Assembly: GCF_024814355.1 (NCBI RefSeq)
Contig: NZ_JANUXV010000001.1
Coordinates: forward strand, 744,001-808,000
Reading direction: 5' to 3'
Source: Gleimia sp. 6138-11-ORH1
GTDB taxonomy: Bacteria; Actinomycetota; Actinomycetes; Actinomycetales; Actinomycetaceae
Length of the DNA: 64,000 nt
A model generated the notes under the pieces. It made no database searches and was not told where the DNA came from. It worked only from the letters and a program-made list of their open reading frames with translations. Position 1 is the first letter of the stretch, and each line of letters starts with the position of its first letter. Position numbers and translations under genes: made by a program. Of this stretch, positions 44,698 through 54,455 are shown piece by piece.

Positions 44698-45837
44698 CTA
44701 TTTTTTCTCTAGTAAAGCGGCAACTGCCTCAGCCACCAACGCAGCTGCCTCTACCTGTGCCAGTTCTTGAGTCCTACTTCGCATTTGTGCCAAGCGATCC
44801 GCAGCAGCTAAAAGTGGTAGCACCTGAGTTTCAATTACTTCCGCTGAGAATTCAGCGTCGTCTACCAGCAACGCCCCATTTGCTTCCACGTGTTCAGCCG
44901 CATTGAGCTTTTGCTCCCCGTTGCCAATCGGTAAAGGAACGTAAAGTGCAGGAATACCCAAAGCACAAAGTTCCGCTACCGTCCCCGCACCAGAGCGACA
45001 AATTGCAAAATCAGTAACTGCAAAAACTGCCGTCATATCTTCAAAATACTCATGTACCTGCCATTGACAGCCAGGGGGATTCTCAGCCAAAGTAGCTAAA
45101 ACTTCCGCGCTCTTCCCCTTTCCAGTTAGGTGGAGAACCTGAACGTCTTTGGGAAATAGGTGAGCCGTTTGAGAAAGCACTCGATTAAGTTTTAAAGCCC
45201 CTAAAGACCCGCCGGTAACTAAGAGAGTTAGTTTATCAGGGTCTAACCCCAACTTTTGAGCAGCTTTAATTTTCGTTTCTTGCCGAGTTTGCGGGTCAGC
45301 TAAATCGTGAGCCAGTTTTTCAATCTCAGCTCTTAAAGGCAACCCAACTACCTGAGTTTTACCCTGTCTAGCTTTTAAAGGAGTTTCCGCGAAGGTTAAA
45401 AAAACGGTGTTAGCCCAGTCTGCGCCAAGTTTATTTGCCATTCCGGGACGCAGATTCTGTTCGTGAATAACCACTGGAATCCCCAGGCTCCGTGCCGCTA
45501 AATAAGCTGGTGCAGCCACATAGCCTCCAAAGCCCACTACGGCTTCAATCTGGCGAGTCTTCAAATATTCGCGCGTAGTCTTATAGGCAGTTAGCAGACG
45601 GGGAACGAATTTAACTAAATCACCGTTCACTCGCCGAGGGGCGGGAACTTTTTCAATCGTTAATAGTTCTATTCCTGCATTGGGAACCAGTTCTTTTTCT
45701 AATCCGCGGTCAGTTCCTAAGGCAACTACAGAAATATTTTTCTCCCGTAGTTTAGCTGCCACTGCTAAAAGAGGATTAACGTGCCCAGCGGAGCCGCCTC
45801 CTGCTAAGAGAATTCTCGTTGCTACCGGTTGTGTCAT
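44698..45837 (-). CDS. murG: UDP-GlcNAc:undecaprenyl-PP-MurNAc-pentapeptide transferase
   Basis: MurG makes lipid II at the inner membrane face. The 379-residue GT-B protein shows GGGSAGHVNPLLAVA, GFGGYVAAPAYLAA, VIHEQNLRPGMANKLGA and CRSGAGTVAELCALG with the donor-binding TGGSLGALKLN. It is followed directly by murC and preceded by a 112-bp gap after ftsW that could hold an internal promoter (TAGAAT-like box at 45887-45892), without a clear -35. Confidence 0.97.
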   Translation of the reverse strand: MTQPVATRILLAGGGSAGHVNPLLAVAAKLREKNISVVALGTDRGLEKELVPNAGIELLTIEKVPAPRRVNGDLVKFVPRLLTAYKTTREYLKTRQIEAVVGFGGYVAAPAYLAARSLGIPVVIHEQNLRPGMANKLGADWANTVFLTFAETPLKARQGKTQVVGLPLRAEIEKLAHDLADPQTRQETKIKAAQKLGLDPDKLTLLVTGGSLGALKLNRVLSQTAHLFPKDVQVLHLTGKGKSAEVLATLAENPPGCQWQVHEYFEDMTAVFAVTDFAICRSGAGTVAELCALGIPALYVPLPIGNGEQKLNAAEHVEANGALLVDDAEFSAEVIETQVLPLLAAADRLAQMRSRTQELAQVEAAALVAEAVAALLEKK

Positions 45838-45949
45838 AGTTAGTCCTTACTAACAGTTAGCATCTGAAAAACAGTTTCTGAAAACTATTCTATCCGAGGG
45901 CGGCGGTTTTAACTCATTCACTAAGCACGTATCTAAGTACAGAGCCTAA

Positions 45950-47176
45950 CTAGCTAAGTTGGCGGCGTAGAACTTTACCGAAACGATTTTTCTCGTTAAA
46001 ACCGGCGGCTTCTCTGGCGATACTAAGGACCACCCCCACGCATACTGCAGTGATAATGAACGAGGTTCCCCCATGAGATATAAATGGCAAAGGAACACCA
46101 ATAATTGGCCCATACCCAGTTACAGTTCCCAGGTTAATTAGAGTTTGCATTCCCATCCAAGAGAGCATTCCCACTACCACTAAACGCTTATATAAATCTG
46201 TCTGCGATAAAGCCAGTCGAAACATCCCGTAAAAGAAAGCAATAAAAACTAGCACTACAGAAGCTGTTCCTAAAAATCCGAACTCTTCACCCAAAACAGC
46301 AAAGATGAAATCCGTCTCAGCAGCAGGCAGTGAGAACCATTTTTCTTTTGAGGCTCCCGCTCCTACGCCAGTTAAACCACCGGAACCTAAGGCGCGCAGT
46401 GAATAGTCAATTTGTTCAGGAGCATTGGGGTCTCTTGGAGTTCCTAAGCCTATTGGCCGCAGAATACGCTCAATTCGGGAAGGTTTTTGTAATACTGCAG
46501 CGGTAATCCCAAGAACACCCACAATAAGACTAATCTGGTAAAACTCTCTGGGCATTCCTGCTACGGTGATTACCCCCACTGCTAGTGCAATAATCACCAG
46601 GGCAGTTCCCAAGTCCTCGCTGTACATAATGAATGCGATCGAAAAAAATATTGGCGTAACCACCCACACCATGATGGGGAGCATGTCTCTGCGGTTACGC
46701 AAAATGCAGGCAAAGGAATAGGCCAGCATTAAAGTTAAGCCTAATTTAAGAGCTTCAGAAGGCTGGAATGTTGGTAGCGGACCAATTTCTACCCAGTTAA
46801 GGTTTCCGTTCACACGCTTGCCAAACGGGAAAAGCAATGTTTGCAGCATAAGAGCAAGAACGAAAGCGATAATGGAAAGTTTACGAATAGTTTCCACTTT
46901 AAACCGGGAAGTTATCATCATTGCGATAAAGCCACCCGCCATGATGATAGCAGTACGTGAATGTGCGAGATAAGGATCTGCCCCGGCACCTAGTTCCTTA
47001 ATGGTTTTAGCAGAAAAGATCATAAAGAATCCGGTAATCATCAAAAAGGTAGCCGGAATCAAAATCAGAAAATAGACGGTCACTGCCCGCGGCGGCTCAC
47101 CTATTTGCGTAACAATCTTTGGAATCTTAGAAAATTTTGTAAAAACGGATTGAGTAACCTCACTGATAGGTTTCAT
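45950..47176 (-). CDS. ftsW: Peptidoglycan glycosyltransferase FtsW
   Basis: FtsW polymerises lipid II at the septum with its partner PBP. The 408-residue SEDS protein has about ten helices, the blocks NWVEIGPLPTFQPSEALKL, ALGSGGLTGVGAG, KEKWFSLPAAETDFIFAVL (cut) and GVPLPFISHGGTSFI. The catalytic Asp lies in the large loop with AETDFIF. Its ATG overlaps the murD stop as ATGA. Confidence 0.95.
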   Translation of the reverse strand: MKPISEVTQSVFTKFSKIPKIVTQIGEPPRAVTVYFLILIPATFLMITGFFMIFSAKTIKELGAGADPYLAHSRTAIIMAGGFIAMMITSRFKVETIRKLSIIAFVLALMLQTLLFPFGKRVNGNLNWVEIGPLPTFQPSEALKLGLTLMLAYSFACILRNRRDMLPIMVWVVTPIFFSIAFIMYSEDLGTALVIIALAVGVITVAGMPREFYQISLIVGVLGITAAVLQKPSRIERILRPIGLGTPRDPNAPEQIDYSLRALGSGGLTGVGAGASKEKWFSLPAAETDFIFAVLGEEFGFLGTASVVLVFIAFFYGMFRLALSQTDLYKRLVVVGMLSWMGMQTLINLGTVTGYGPIIGVPLPFISHGGTSFIITAVCVGVVLSIAREAAGFNEKNRFGKVLRRQLS

Positions 47177-48660
47177 TTTCCTGCTCCCTCACCATACTGT
47201 TTTTGCCATGCCCGATCTAATCGAGAAATTGCTTCAACAAAAAGATCGCCCCGTTGTGCATAATTTTCAAACTGATCCCAAGAAGCGCAAGCTGGTGCCA
47301 ATACAACTGTATCGCCTGGTTTAGAAAGAGCTACGGCCTCATTGACAACAGAGAACATTAGGTCTTCTTCTTCGCTAACTACTACATAGGGAATCTGCGG
47401 CGCTTCAGCTTTTAATGCACTTACCACCGCGGTAGGATCGCTTCCGATAACTACGACCCCACGTAAACTAGCTTTAATTTTGGCAACCAGCTCATGGAAA
47501 TCCTGCCCTTTTGCGTCTCCTCCGGCAATCCAGATGATACTTTGCGGAGGAAAACCGTTTAATGAAGCCAGTGCGGCATGAGTGTTAGTAGCTTTAGAGT
47601 CATTAATCCAGACCATATCGGCTACCTGCCCCACTATGCTGCGGCGGTGCTCGGCTGTTTTAAAGTTCTGTAATCCCTGTGCAATGGCTGCGCTACTGAC
47701 TCCATAGGCGCGGGTTAATGCAATTGCCGCTAAAGTGTCTTTGACTAAAGCAACTGAAGGATGTTGGGAGGCGAAGCCATATATATCACTTAATTGGGCG
47801 ACTGCTTCAGCTTGCTTCTGGCGGTTTTCCACAAAAGCTCGATCCACAAATAGATCTTCTACTATCCCAATTTGCGATGGGGTGGGGGTTGCTAATGTGT
47901 AGCCAACGGCGCGAGCCCCTTCAACTACCTCAGCGTTAGCAACCATATTTTCAATCACTTTATCGTGCGCGTCATAAACGCAAGCAACTTGAGTGTTTTC
48001 GTAAATTTTTGCTTTCGCTGCCCGATAGTGTTCTGTACTTCCATGCCAATCTAGGTGATCAGAATCAACGTTGAGACATACAGCAGCGTATGCAGAAAGC
48101 GAATGGGTGGTTTCTAACTGGAAGCTGGAAAGCTCAACTACCATTACTTCTAAATCTTCTTCTAGCACAGTAGTAACTATTGGTTTTCCAATATTGCCTA
48201 CTACTGCGTGCTTTATCTGCGCAGCTTTAAGAATCTCTCCGACAATTCCCACTGTGGTGGTTTTACCATTTGTTCCAGTTACGGTAAGCCAAGCGGTTTC
48301 TTTACCTAAAGACTGTTGTAGTTGCCAGGCAAGCTCAATTTCGCTCCAGATTACAACCCCTTGTGCAACCAAAGCTTTGCGGGTTATAGAGTGCGGCGCA
48401 ATCCCTGGAGAAACTACTGCGTAGTCAAGCATACTAAGCTGGTCTAAACCCGTGTTTTCAGGATGTATCTCTACTTGCGGATACTTTTCACTAAGCTGGG
48501 TTAGATCGGCACGGGAACGGGCATCATAGCCGATGACTTTTACGCCCAGTTGTAAAAGCGCTTCAATAGAAGCAGAACCGCTTTTGCCTAAACCAAATAC
48601 GCCAAAGGTTAGTTTGTGCCAATCTGACAGGGGTAGTTGAGCTTTATCACTGCAAGTCAT
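47173..48660 (-). CDS. murD: UDP-MurNAc-L-alanine:D-glutamate ligase
   Basis: MurD adds D-glutamate. The 495-residue protein has the N-terminal fold FGVFGLGKSGSASIEALL, the ATP loop VTGTNGKTTTVGI and LNVDSDHLDWHGSTEHY, the Mur ligase middle motif. KATNTHAALASL marks the C-domain. It overlaps ftsW and mraY by four bases on each side. Confidence 0.97.
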   Translation of the reverse strand: MTCSDKAQLPLSDWHKLTFGVFGLGKSGSASIEALLQLGVKVIGYDARSRADLTQLSEKYPQVEIHPENTGLDQLSMLDYAVVSPGIAPHSITRKALVAQGVVIWSEIELAWQLQQSLGKETAWLTVTGTNGKTTTVGIVGEILKAAQIKHAVVGNIGKPIVTTVLEEDLEVMVVELSSFQLETTHSLSAYAAVCLNVDSDHLDWHGSTEHYRAAKAKIYENTQVACVYDAHDKVIENMVANAEVVEGARAVGYTLATPTPSQIGIVEDLFVDRAFVENRQKQAEAVAQLSDIYGFASQHPSVALVKDTLAAIALTRAYGVSSAAIAQGLQNFKTAEHRRSIVGQVADMVWINDSKATNTHAALASLNGFPPQSIIWIAGGDAKGQDFHELVAKIKASLRGVVVIGSDPTAVVSALKAEAPQIPYVVVSEEEDLMFSVVNEAVALSKPGDTVVLAPACASWDQFENYAQRGDLFVEAISRLDRAWQKQYGEGAGK

Positions 48661-49742
48661 AGCTTAGCAACCCATTCTCCGTAGAATAAGGAGACTCCGA
48701 CGATGGCGAATAATCCAGCGATAATCCAAAACCGAATTACGATGGTAATTTCTTTCCACCCTAATAGTTCAAAATGATGGTGCAGAGGGGCCATTCTGAA
48801 GACGCGTTTACGGGTAAGTTTAAAGACCCCAATCTGGATTACATCTGAAATCACGATGATAACGAATAATCCACCGATGATTACGGCGAGGAATTGTGTA
48901 TGCGTCAAAATGGAAAGCCCGGCCAGTGCTCCACCTAAAGCTAAGGCACCGGTATCTCCCATAAAGATTTGTGCGGGGGAAGCATTCCACCAGAGGAATC
49001 CGAAACAAGCTCCCACAATAGCTGCTGAAGCAACTGCCAATCCAAAGGGGTCGCGTACTTCGTAACAGACTGAAGCAACCGCATTGGGATTCGCACAGCT
49101 TTGGTAGAACTGCCAGAGGCTAACCAGAGTGTATCCGGCAAATACCACCATCGAAGCACCGGTTGCTAAACCGTCTAACCCGTCAGTTAAATTAACGGCA
49201 TTAGACCAAGCTGACACCAGGAAATTAACCCAAATAATAAAGAGAATGACAGCGAAAATTGTGCCTGCCAAAGCAAAATCTAAGGAGGTGTCTCTAACCA
49301 CTGAAATGGCGGTTGAAGCCGGGGTTAATCCGTGCTGATTTGGGAAGGATAATGCGCCGATGGCAAAAATAGTGCCGATTGCTAGCTGTCCGATAATTTT
49401 CGCACGCGGATTCAGCCCTAATGAACGCTGCTGGGAGATTTTAATGTAGTCATCTACGAAGCCAACAAACCCAGTTCCGGCGAAAAGAAACATTAGTAGG
49501 CTGGAGGAATAATCCGGGAGTTTACCAATAATTAAATGCCCAATCAGCCACCCCAGGATTGAGGCAATGATAATTACAATGCCCCCCATCGTTGGTGTCC
49601 CACGTTTAACGTGGTGTGCGGTTGGCCCATCTTGTCGGATGAACTGTCCGTAGTTACGCTTCACCAAAATGCCGATGAGAATCTTTGTACCAAAAAGTGT
49701 CACTATAAGGGACACTGCGGTTCCAAAAACCAGTGCTAGCAC
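48657..49742 (-). CDS. mraY: Phospho-MurNAc-pentapeptide transferase MraY
   Basis: MraY transfers phospho-MurNAc-pentapeptide to undecaprenyl phosphate, forming lipid I. The 361-residue membrane protein has about ten helices and the loops GPTAHHVKRGTPTMGGIV, NAVNLTDGLDGLATG, MGDTGALALGGAL and MAPLHHHFELLGWKE, which hold the active-site Asp and His residues. It is 45 bp downstream of murF. Confidence 0.97.
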   Translation of the reverse strand: MLALVFGTAVSLIVTLFGTKILIGILVKRNYGQFIRQDGPTAHHVKRGTPTMGGIVIIIASILGWLIGHLIIGKLPDYSSSLLMFLFAGTGFVGFVDDYIKISQQRSLGLNPRAKIIGQLAIGTIFAIGALSFPNQHGLTPASTAISVVRDTSLDFALAGTIFAVILFIIWVNFLVSAWSNAVNLTDGLDGLATGASMVVFAGYTLVSLWQFYQSCANPNAVASVCYEVRDPFGLAVASAAIVGACFGFLWWNASPAQIFMGDTGALALGGALAGLSILTHTQFLAVIIGGLFVIIVISDVIQIGVFKLTRKRVFRMAPLHHHFELLGWKEITIVIRFWIIAGLFAIVGVSLFYGEWVAKL

Positions 49743-49787
49743 AAGCTCTTCCTTTCCTATTTTGTATCTGCTTTACAAAATAGCTAC

Positions 49788-51170
49788 TCACCCCTGGGCG
49801 AAGCTATCTGCGATTTTCCACACACCTGATCCGTTGGATCCTTTCAGGAAAACCACGTCACCAGATGAAATCTTCTCTTTAAGTAGCTTAAAGGCATCTT
49901 CTGCCGAAACTGCGTGATGACACTCAATTTTACCTTGCAATGGGACAGCAATCTCTTTTGCTCCCTCCCCTAAAGTCACCAGTAAATCTACTTGTGCAGC
50001 TTCAACAGCATAACCAATTTCTTGGTGAAGTTGATCAGAGGTATCTCCCAACTCCATCATTTCACCTAAAACGGCGATTCGTCGGGGCGCATGCTCCCCC
50101 AGTTCTGTAAGCACTTTTAACCCAGCTCGCATTGAGTCTGGATTCGCATTATACGAGTCGTCGATGAAGGTAATGCCAGCGTTTTTAAATACGTTCATCC
50201 GGTGGGGACTAGATGCTTTTAACCCATTTAGAGCTTTAGCAATCTCTGTTAAACTCAGCCCACAGGTAAGTGCAATAGTGGCGGCTGCGAGCGCATTATT
50301 AACCTGGTGAATTCCAACTAACCCTAAGTTAATCTGCGCGGTTTCAGTTTCAGTTCTGATTTTGAAGCCTGCGCATGATGACTCATCTAAAGTAATCTCT
50401 TCGGCCCGCACACCTGCGTTAGGTTTTCCAGTAGCAGAAAAAGTGATTACTCTAGCATCGGTTTGTTCTTTCATTTGCAGCACTAACTCGTCGTCTGCAT
50501 TGAGGATTACAGTTCCGTGTGGGATTACTCCGGCAACCAGTTCAGCTTTAGCTGCTGCCAGGGATTCAATACTTCCAAAGCCCCCTAAATGAGCCTGTCC
50601 CACTGCAAGTTCAACTACGATATCCGGTTTCACTAAGTCAGTTAAATAAGCTAAGTGGCCTGGGCCAGAAGCGCCCATTTCTAAAACTAGGAAACGAGTT
50701 TCTTCGGTGGCAGCAAGTGCGGTCAGCGGCATTCCCACTTCGTTATTAAATGAAGCGATGGCCGCTACGGTAGGGGCAACGGTTTTAAGAATATTAGCTG
50801 TTAAGTCTTTAGTGGTGGTTTTCCCAACTGAACCAGTTATCCCAATAACTTGGATCTCTCCCAGCTCTCGTAATCTCGCAATATGCGCTTTAGCTAACTT
50901 ACCCAGAGCTAGAGTTGCGTCGGCTACTAAAATCTTGGGGTGTGCTGGATTTCCATGGGAACAGTCTGTGACAATCGAACAAACTGCCCCATTTTCAATT
51001 GCTGCATCAATGAACCGGTGTCCATCTGTTGTTTCTCCCAGGCGGGCAACGTAAAGCGATCCTGGGGTGCAGGCACGTGAGTCAGTTTCGACGCTGCCGG
51101 TTATTACTACATTTTCGCCATGTAGTGTTCCGCCGATTGCCTCGGCAATCCATGCTGCTGAATAATTCAT
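49788..51170 (-). CDS. murF: UDP-MurNAc-tripeptide:D-Ala-D-Ala ligase
   Basis: MurF adds D-Ala-D-Ala to the UDP-MurNAc tripeptide. The 460-residue protein has the ATP loop ITGSVGKTTTKDLTA, FNNEVGMPLTALA and DDSYNANPDSMRAGLKVL, which are MurF features and not those of MurE. It follows ftsI directly, whereas most actinobacteria have murE between them. Confidence 0.96.
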   Translation of the reverse strand: MNYSAAWIAEAIGGTLHGENVVITGSVETDSRACTPGSLYVARLGETTDGHRFIDAAIENGAVCSIVTDCSHGNPAHPKILVADATLALGKLAKAHIARLRELGEIQVIGITGSVGKTTTKDLTANILKTVAPTVAAIASFNNEVGMPLTALAATEETRFLVLEMGASGPGHLAYLTDLVKPDIVVELAVGQAHLGGFGSIESLAAAKAELVAGVIPHGTVILNADDELVLQMKEQTDARVITFSATGKPNAGVRAEEITLDESSCAGFKIRTETETAQINLGLVGIHQVNNALAAATIALTCGLSLTEIAKALNGLKASSPHRMNVFKNAGITFIDDSYNANPDSMRAGLKVLTELGEHAPRRIAVLGEMMELGDTSDQLHQEIGYAVEAAQVDLLVTLGEGAKEIAVPLQGKIECHHAVSAEDAFKLLKEKISSGDVVFLKGSNGSGVWKIADSFAQG

Positions 51171-51203
51171 TTCCCCTCCTCAGGTGCTTCTTTTAGTCTA
51201 ATT

Positions 51204-52961
51204 TTAGTTTGCATATACCGGATAGGTTTGCGGTTGAGAGTCAGAGGCTGGGATATTGCGTGCTCGTACTGCTTCTGTCACCACAGATTTAAATAAGTCT
51301 GCCAAAAGCACCGTAGCATAATTATTGGTTGCTGGACGATACATATGTACTGCAATAGCCAGTTGCGGGTCTTGTGCTGGAACTACCCCGGTAATGTTTA
51401 AGGAGTTGCCAACGTATCTTCCATTTTCAAAGATTTCTGCGGTACCTGTCTTTAAAGCAGTGCGGTAACCAGGTACTTGGAAATGCTGGCCAGAGCCTGA
51501 GACTGAGACTGTCTCCATCATTTTCATTAGTTCCGCAGCTACTTCAGGTCGAAGCGCTTTTTGTGCTTGCTCATAAGGTACCTGCTCATAGGATCCATCA
51601 GGCAGGGTATATCCATCAACTAGCCTGAGGGGCAGGTAGGTTCCCCCGTTGCCGATAGTGGCGAAAGCGTTCACCAGTTGAAGTTGATTCACTGAATAGG
51701 CCTGCCCGAACATATTGACGTATTTTTGGCGCCCATCCCAGGTATCTGGAGGGGGAAGGAATCCAGCTGATTCACCGGGCAGTCCTACCTCAGTTGGTTT
51801 TCCCAGTCCCAGACGCTGCATGACTTCGTAACGTTGCTGATCAGAAATCTTAGAGCCGATAAATACCGTGCCTGTATTTGATGAGTTCGCTAAAACTCCC
51901 GCAGCAGTAAGTACCTGATAACCGTGTGGTTCAGCGTCCTTAAAGCGTTCTCCGTTGGGAGCTACAAAAATGTCAGGAGCTGGAACCGGAGTTAAAGCCG
52001 TAATCACATTATGTTCTAAGGCTGCTGCCATAGTAAATACTTTTCCAACAGAACCTGGTTCGGCCGCATACTGTACAACTTTAGAAGCTTGTGGGGTAGT
52101 TCCAATCGGCTGATTGTAGGCATCTGCAAGTACCAGGATATTTCCCGTTTTTAGATCTGTAATCACAACGGAAGCAGCCTGCGCATTATTTCGTTTGGCA
52201 GTTTCATTTACTAAATCTTCAATCCGGTGTTGCAGATCAATGTCTAAAGTTAAGTGCACACTCTTTCCATTAATTGGCTCAGTTAGTTCCGCAAACTGTG
52301 AGGGAAGCACCTGCCCGTAGCGGGAATATTCGTTAGTTACTTTTCCGTCTGTTCCTTTTAGGTTTTCTTCCTGGCTCAGTTCAATCCCACCGTTACCAGT
52401 TCCTTCACGGGTTACGAAGCCAATCACTGAGGCAGCGGTTTCTTCAGCCGGATAGATTCTTTTAGTTTTGGCTTCCCATTCGATTCCTCTGAAACGAAGA
52501 TTACGGATCTTTCGCCAAGTGGCTACTTCAACGTCTTTTGCCAAGATGACATAGGTGCTGTTGCCAACCATTTTTCCGCCCAGCTCAGCTTCATCCATCC
52601 CAAGAATGGGGGCGAGGAATTCAGCTACCATTCCCGGACCGCGTTTAGTTTGAACGATCTCTCCCTCTTCGTTAGTTTCATGCCAGATCGCTTCAAGAAT
52701 GAGTCTTTGGTTTACCGCTATATCGTAGGTTTGTATGGTAGTTGCTAAAACTGTTCCTTTAGCATCAACAATATCCCCTCTTTGCGCGGGAAGATTCGTA
52801 GTTCCCAATCGACTGTTCGCAGCTATTTCAGCTAGGTGAGGACCTTGCACTAACTGGATTTGAAACAAGAGAACGATTGAAATTAGAAACAACGGCAAAA
52901 AGAAGAAGTACCAGATTCTCTTGATGACCTTGTCACTGTTATTTGGGTTGCTCGCAGCCAT
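51204..52961 (-). CDS. ftsI: Septal penicillin-binding protein FtsI (PBP3)
   Basis: FtsI is the septal transpeptidase. The 585-residue class B PBP has a short cytosolic start, one membrane helix (about 16-37), the PBP dimerisation region (AQRGDIVDAKGTVLATT) and the transpeptidase domain with active-site Ser304 in the SVGK motif, SSN at 360-362 and KTG at 504-506. It has no PASTA repeats. It lies 23 bp downstream of ftsL. Confidence 0.96.
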   Translation of the reverse strand: MAASNPNNSDKVIKRIWYFFFLPLFLISIVLLFQIQLVQGPHLAEIAANSRLGTTNLPAQRGDIVDAKGTVLATTIQTYDIAVNQRLILEAIWHETNEEGEIVQTKRGPGMVAEFLAPILGMDEAELGGKMVGNSTYVILAKDVEVATWRKIRNLRFRGIEWEAKTKRIYPAEETAASVIGFVTREGTGNGGIELSQEENLKGTDGKVTNEYSRYGQVLPSQFAELTEPINGKSVHLTLDIDLQHRIEDLVNETAKRNNAQAASVVITDLKTGNILVLADAYNQPIGTTPQASKVVQYAAEPGSVGKVFTMAAALEHNVITALTPVPAPDIFVAPNGERFKDAEPHGYQVLTAAGVLANSSNTGTVFIGSKISDQQRYEVMQRLGLGKPTEVGLPGESAGFLPPPDTWDGRQKYVNMFGQAYSVNQLQLVNAFATIGNGGTYLPLRLVDGYTLPDGSYEQVPYEQAQKALRPEVAAELMKMMETVSVSGSGQHFQVPGYRTALKTGTAEIFENGRYVGNSLNITGVVPAQDPQLAIAVHMYRPATNNYATVLLADLFKSVVTEAVRARNIPASDSQPQTYPVYAN

Positions 52962-52984
52962 TCCTACCCTTTCAGAGACTCTCT

Positions 52985-53377
52985 TTAGAAATCTTTGATA
53001 TTTCTGTGAATCGCATTCTTTTCAATGCTAACGAAAAGTGATTCTTTGGCTGGAACCATACCTAAGCGAACCGCGTTCTTTTCCAACACAGTAGGTGAAG
53101 ATGAGAGCTGAATTTTCTGTTTAATCGCTTCATTTTCTTCGGTGATTTGAATGTACTCGCGACTCATGTTGAGGACTTCAAAGGAAGTTTTAGCCATTTG
53201 GGTATTAATGTAGAAGTGACCTAAAATGACTGCGATTAAGGGCACTAAGACGATTAAGAGAAGTTTAACCTTCGATGATTGCGTATTGGGAGAATCAATC
53301 ACCTTCAAAGGAGAAACTGATGCTACCTTTTGGGGTGCAAGCTGCCTGGGCTTGAGACGAGCTGCTGCTGTGTTCAT
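52985..53377 (-). CDS. ftsL: FtsL-like septum protein
   Basis: The 130-residue bitopic protein has a basic N-terminus, one membrane helix (about 39-57) and a heptad-like coiled coil (MSREYIQITEENEAIKQKIQ), then LEKNAVRLGMVPAKES, the FtsL/DivIC closing pattern. FtsL links FtsQ and FtsB to FtsWI. Identification rests on position between rsmH and ftsI and on topology, since these proteins are poorly conserved. Its ATG overlaps the rsmH stop by four bases. Confidence 0.88.
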   Translation of the reverse strand: MNTAAARLKPRQLAPQKVASVSPLKVIDSPNTQSSKVKLLLIVLVPLIAVILGHFYINTQMAKTSFEVLNMSREYIQITEENEAIKQKIQLSSSPTVLEKNAVRLGMVPAKESLFVSIEKNAIHRNIKDF

Positions 53378-54399
53378 CGTTTTCTCCTAATCTGGGTTGG
53401 GCGAGTATAGTTTTTAAGTTTTTCGGCTGCTCTTAAACGCACTGAGGCAGCTCTGGGATTAGCAAGTATCTGCGCTTCATTTGCTTGGATAGCTTTGCGA
53501 GTTACATTTTTTAAACTTGGTTCTAGTTCTTTTGGAATAATTGGCAGACCATGAGGTATGTCTACTTCAGAGCCTTCTTTAATCACGTTTTTGACAATCC
53601 GGTCTTCTAAAGACTGGTAGGATTCCACTACCAAACGGCCACCAATTTTCAAGCATTCTAGGGCGGCTGGAACTGCGTCCGCCAGAATATCAAGCTCTTG
53701 ATTCACTGCTACACGCAGAGCTTGAAAAGTACGTTTCGCTGGGTTTCCACCCTGCCTACGGGCTGGAGCAGGAATCGCTGCCTTAACTATTTCGGTTAGC
53801 TGTCCAGAGGTTTCAATCGGCGCGTTTTCTCTTTGGGTGACTATTTTTTTCGCGATTTTTGCAGCGAATTTTTCCTCTCCAAAGGTTCTGAGGATTCGTG
53901 TAATCTCTTCAGCTGAAGCCGTTGCGATTAGTTCCGCAGCGGTGATTCCTTGTGTGGGATCCATTCGCATATCTAAAAATGTTTCCCGAGAATAAGCGAA
54001 GCCACGTTCGTCATCGTCTAGCTGTAGTGAAGAAACTCCCAGGTCCATTAGGACCGCGTCGATTTTGCCAGCTAAGCCAACTTCTGCCGCAACTTCGTAA
54101 ACTGCATCGTAGGTGGTGTGAAAAGCGCGGAATCTTTCTTTAAAGGGTTCCAGGCGTTTACTTGCCAGTGCAATTGCGTTTGGATCGCGATCGATTCCCA
54201 GTACAGAAACATTAGGGAAGGCTTTGAGTACCGCTTCGGTATGTCCGCCCATTCCTAAAGTGCAGTCAATCATTACTGCTTTTTCTACTTCGGCAAAAGC
54301 AGGGCTGAGTAGTTCTAACACTTCGTCGATTAACACAGGAGCGTGCAATGATGCGATTGTTTCGGAATCAATCTGCGTGGTTTCTGGTTTCACCGTCAT
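53374..54399 (-). CDS. rsmH: 16S rRNA (cytosine1402-N4)-methyltransferase
   Basis: RsmH (MraW) methylates N4 of C1402 in 16S rRNA. The 341-residue protein has HAPVLIDEVLELL, the SAM-binding DCTLGMGGHTEAVL, DAVLMDLGVSSLQLDDDERG (cut) and GGRLVVESYQSLEDRIVK, where relatives usually have ISFHSLEDR; the His is Tyr-Gln here, a small departure. The 153-bp gap upstream holds a strong nested inverted repeat like the mraW leader RNA. Confidence 0.95.
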   Translation of the reverse strand: MTVKPETTQIDSETIASLHAPVLIDEVLELLSPAFAEVEKAVMIDCTLGMGGHTEAVLKAFPNVSVLGIDRDPNAIALASKRLEPFKERFRAFHTTYDAVYEVAAEVGLAGKIDAVLMDLGVSSLQLDDDERGFAYSRETFLDMRMDPTQGITAAELIATASAEEITRILRTFGEEKFAAKIAKKIVTQRENAPIETSGQLTEIVKAAIPAPARRQGGNPAKRTFQALRVAVNQELDILADAVPAALECLKIGGRLVVESYQSLEDRIVKNVIKEGSEVDIPHGLPIIPKELEPSLKNVTRKAIQANEAQILANPRAASVRLRAAEKLKNYTRPTQIRRKR

Positions 54400-54455
54400 T
54401 GAGGCTCCTTTCTGTGTCTATTTCTGATTTGGTGTTCCGCTGGTGGAGGGAGGTT

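Noticed and set aside
45887-45913. Promoter before murG (GTTAAA and TAGAAT)
   Set aside because: The spacer is only 15 bp and the -35 match is poor.
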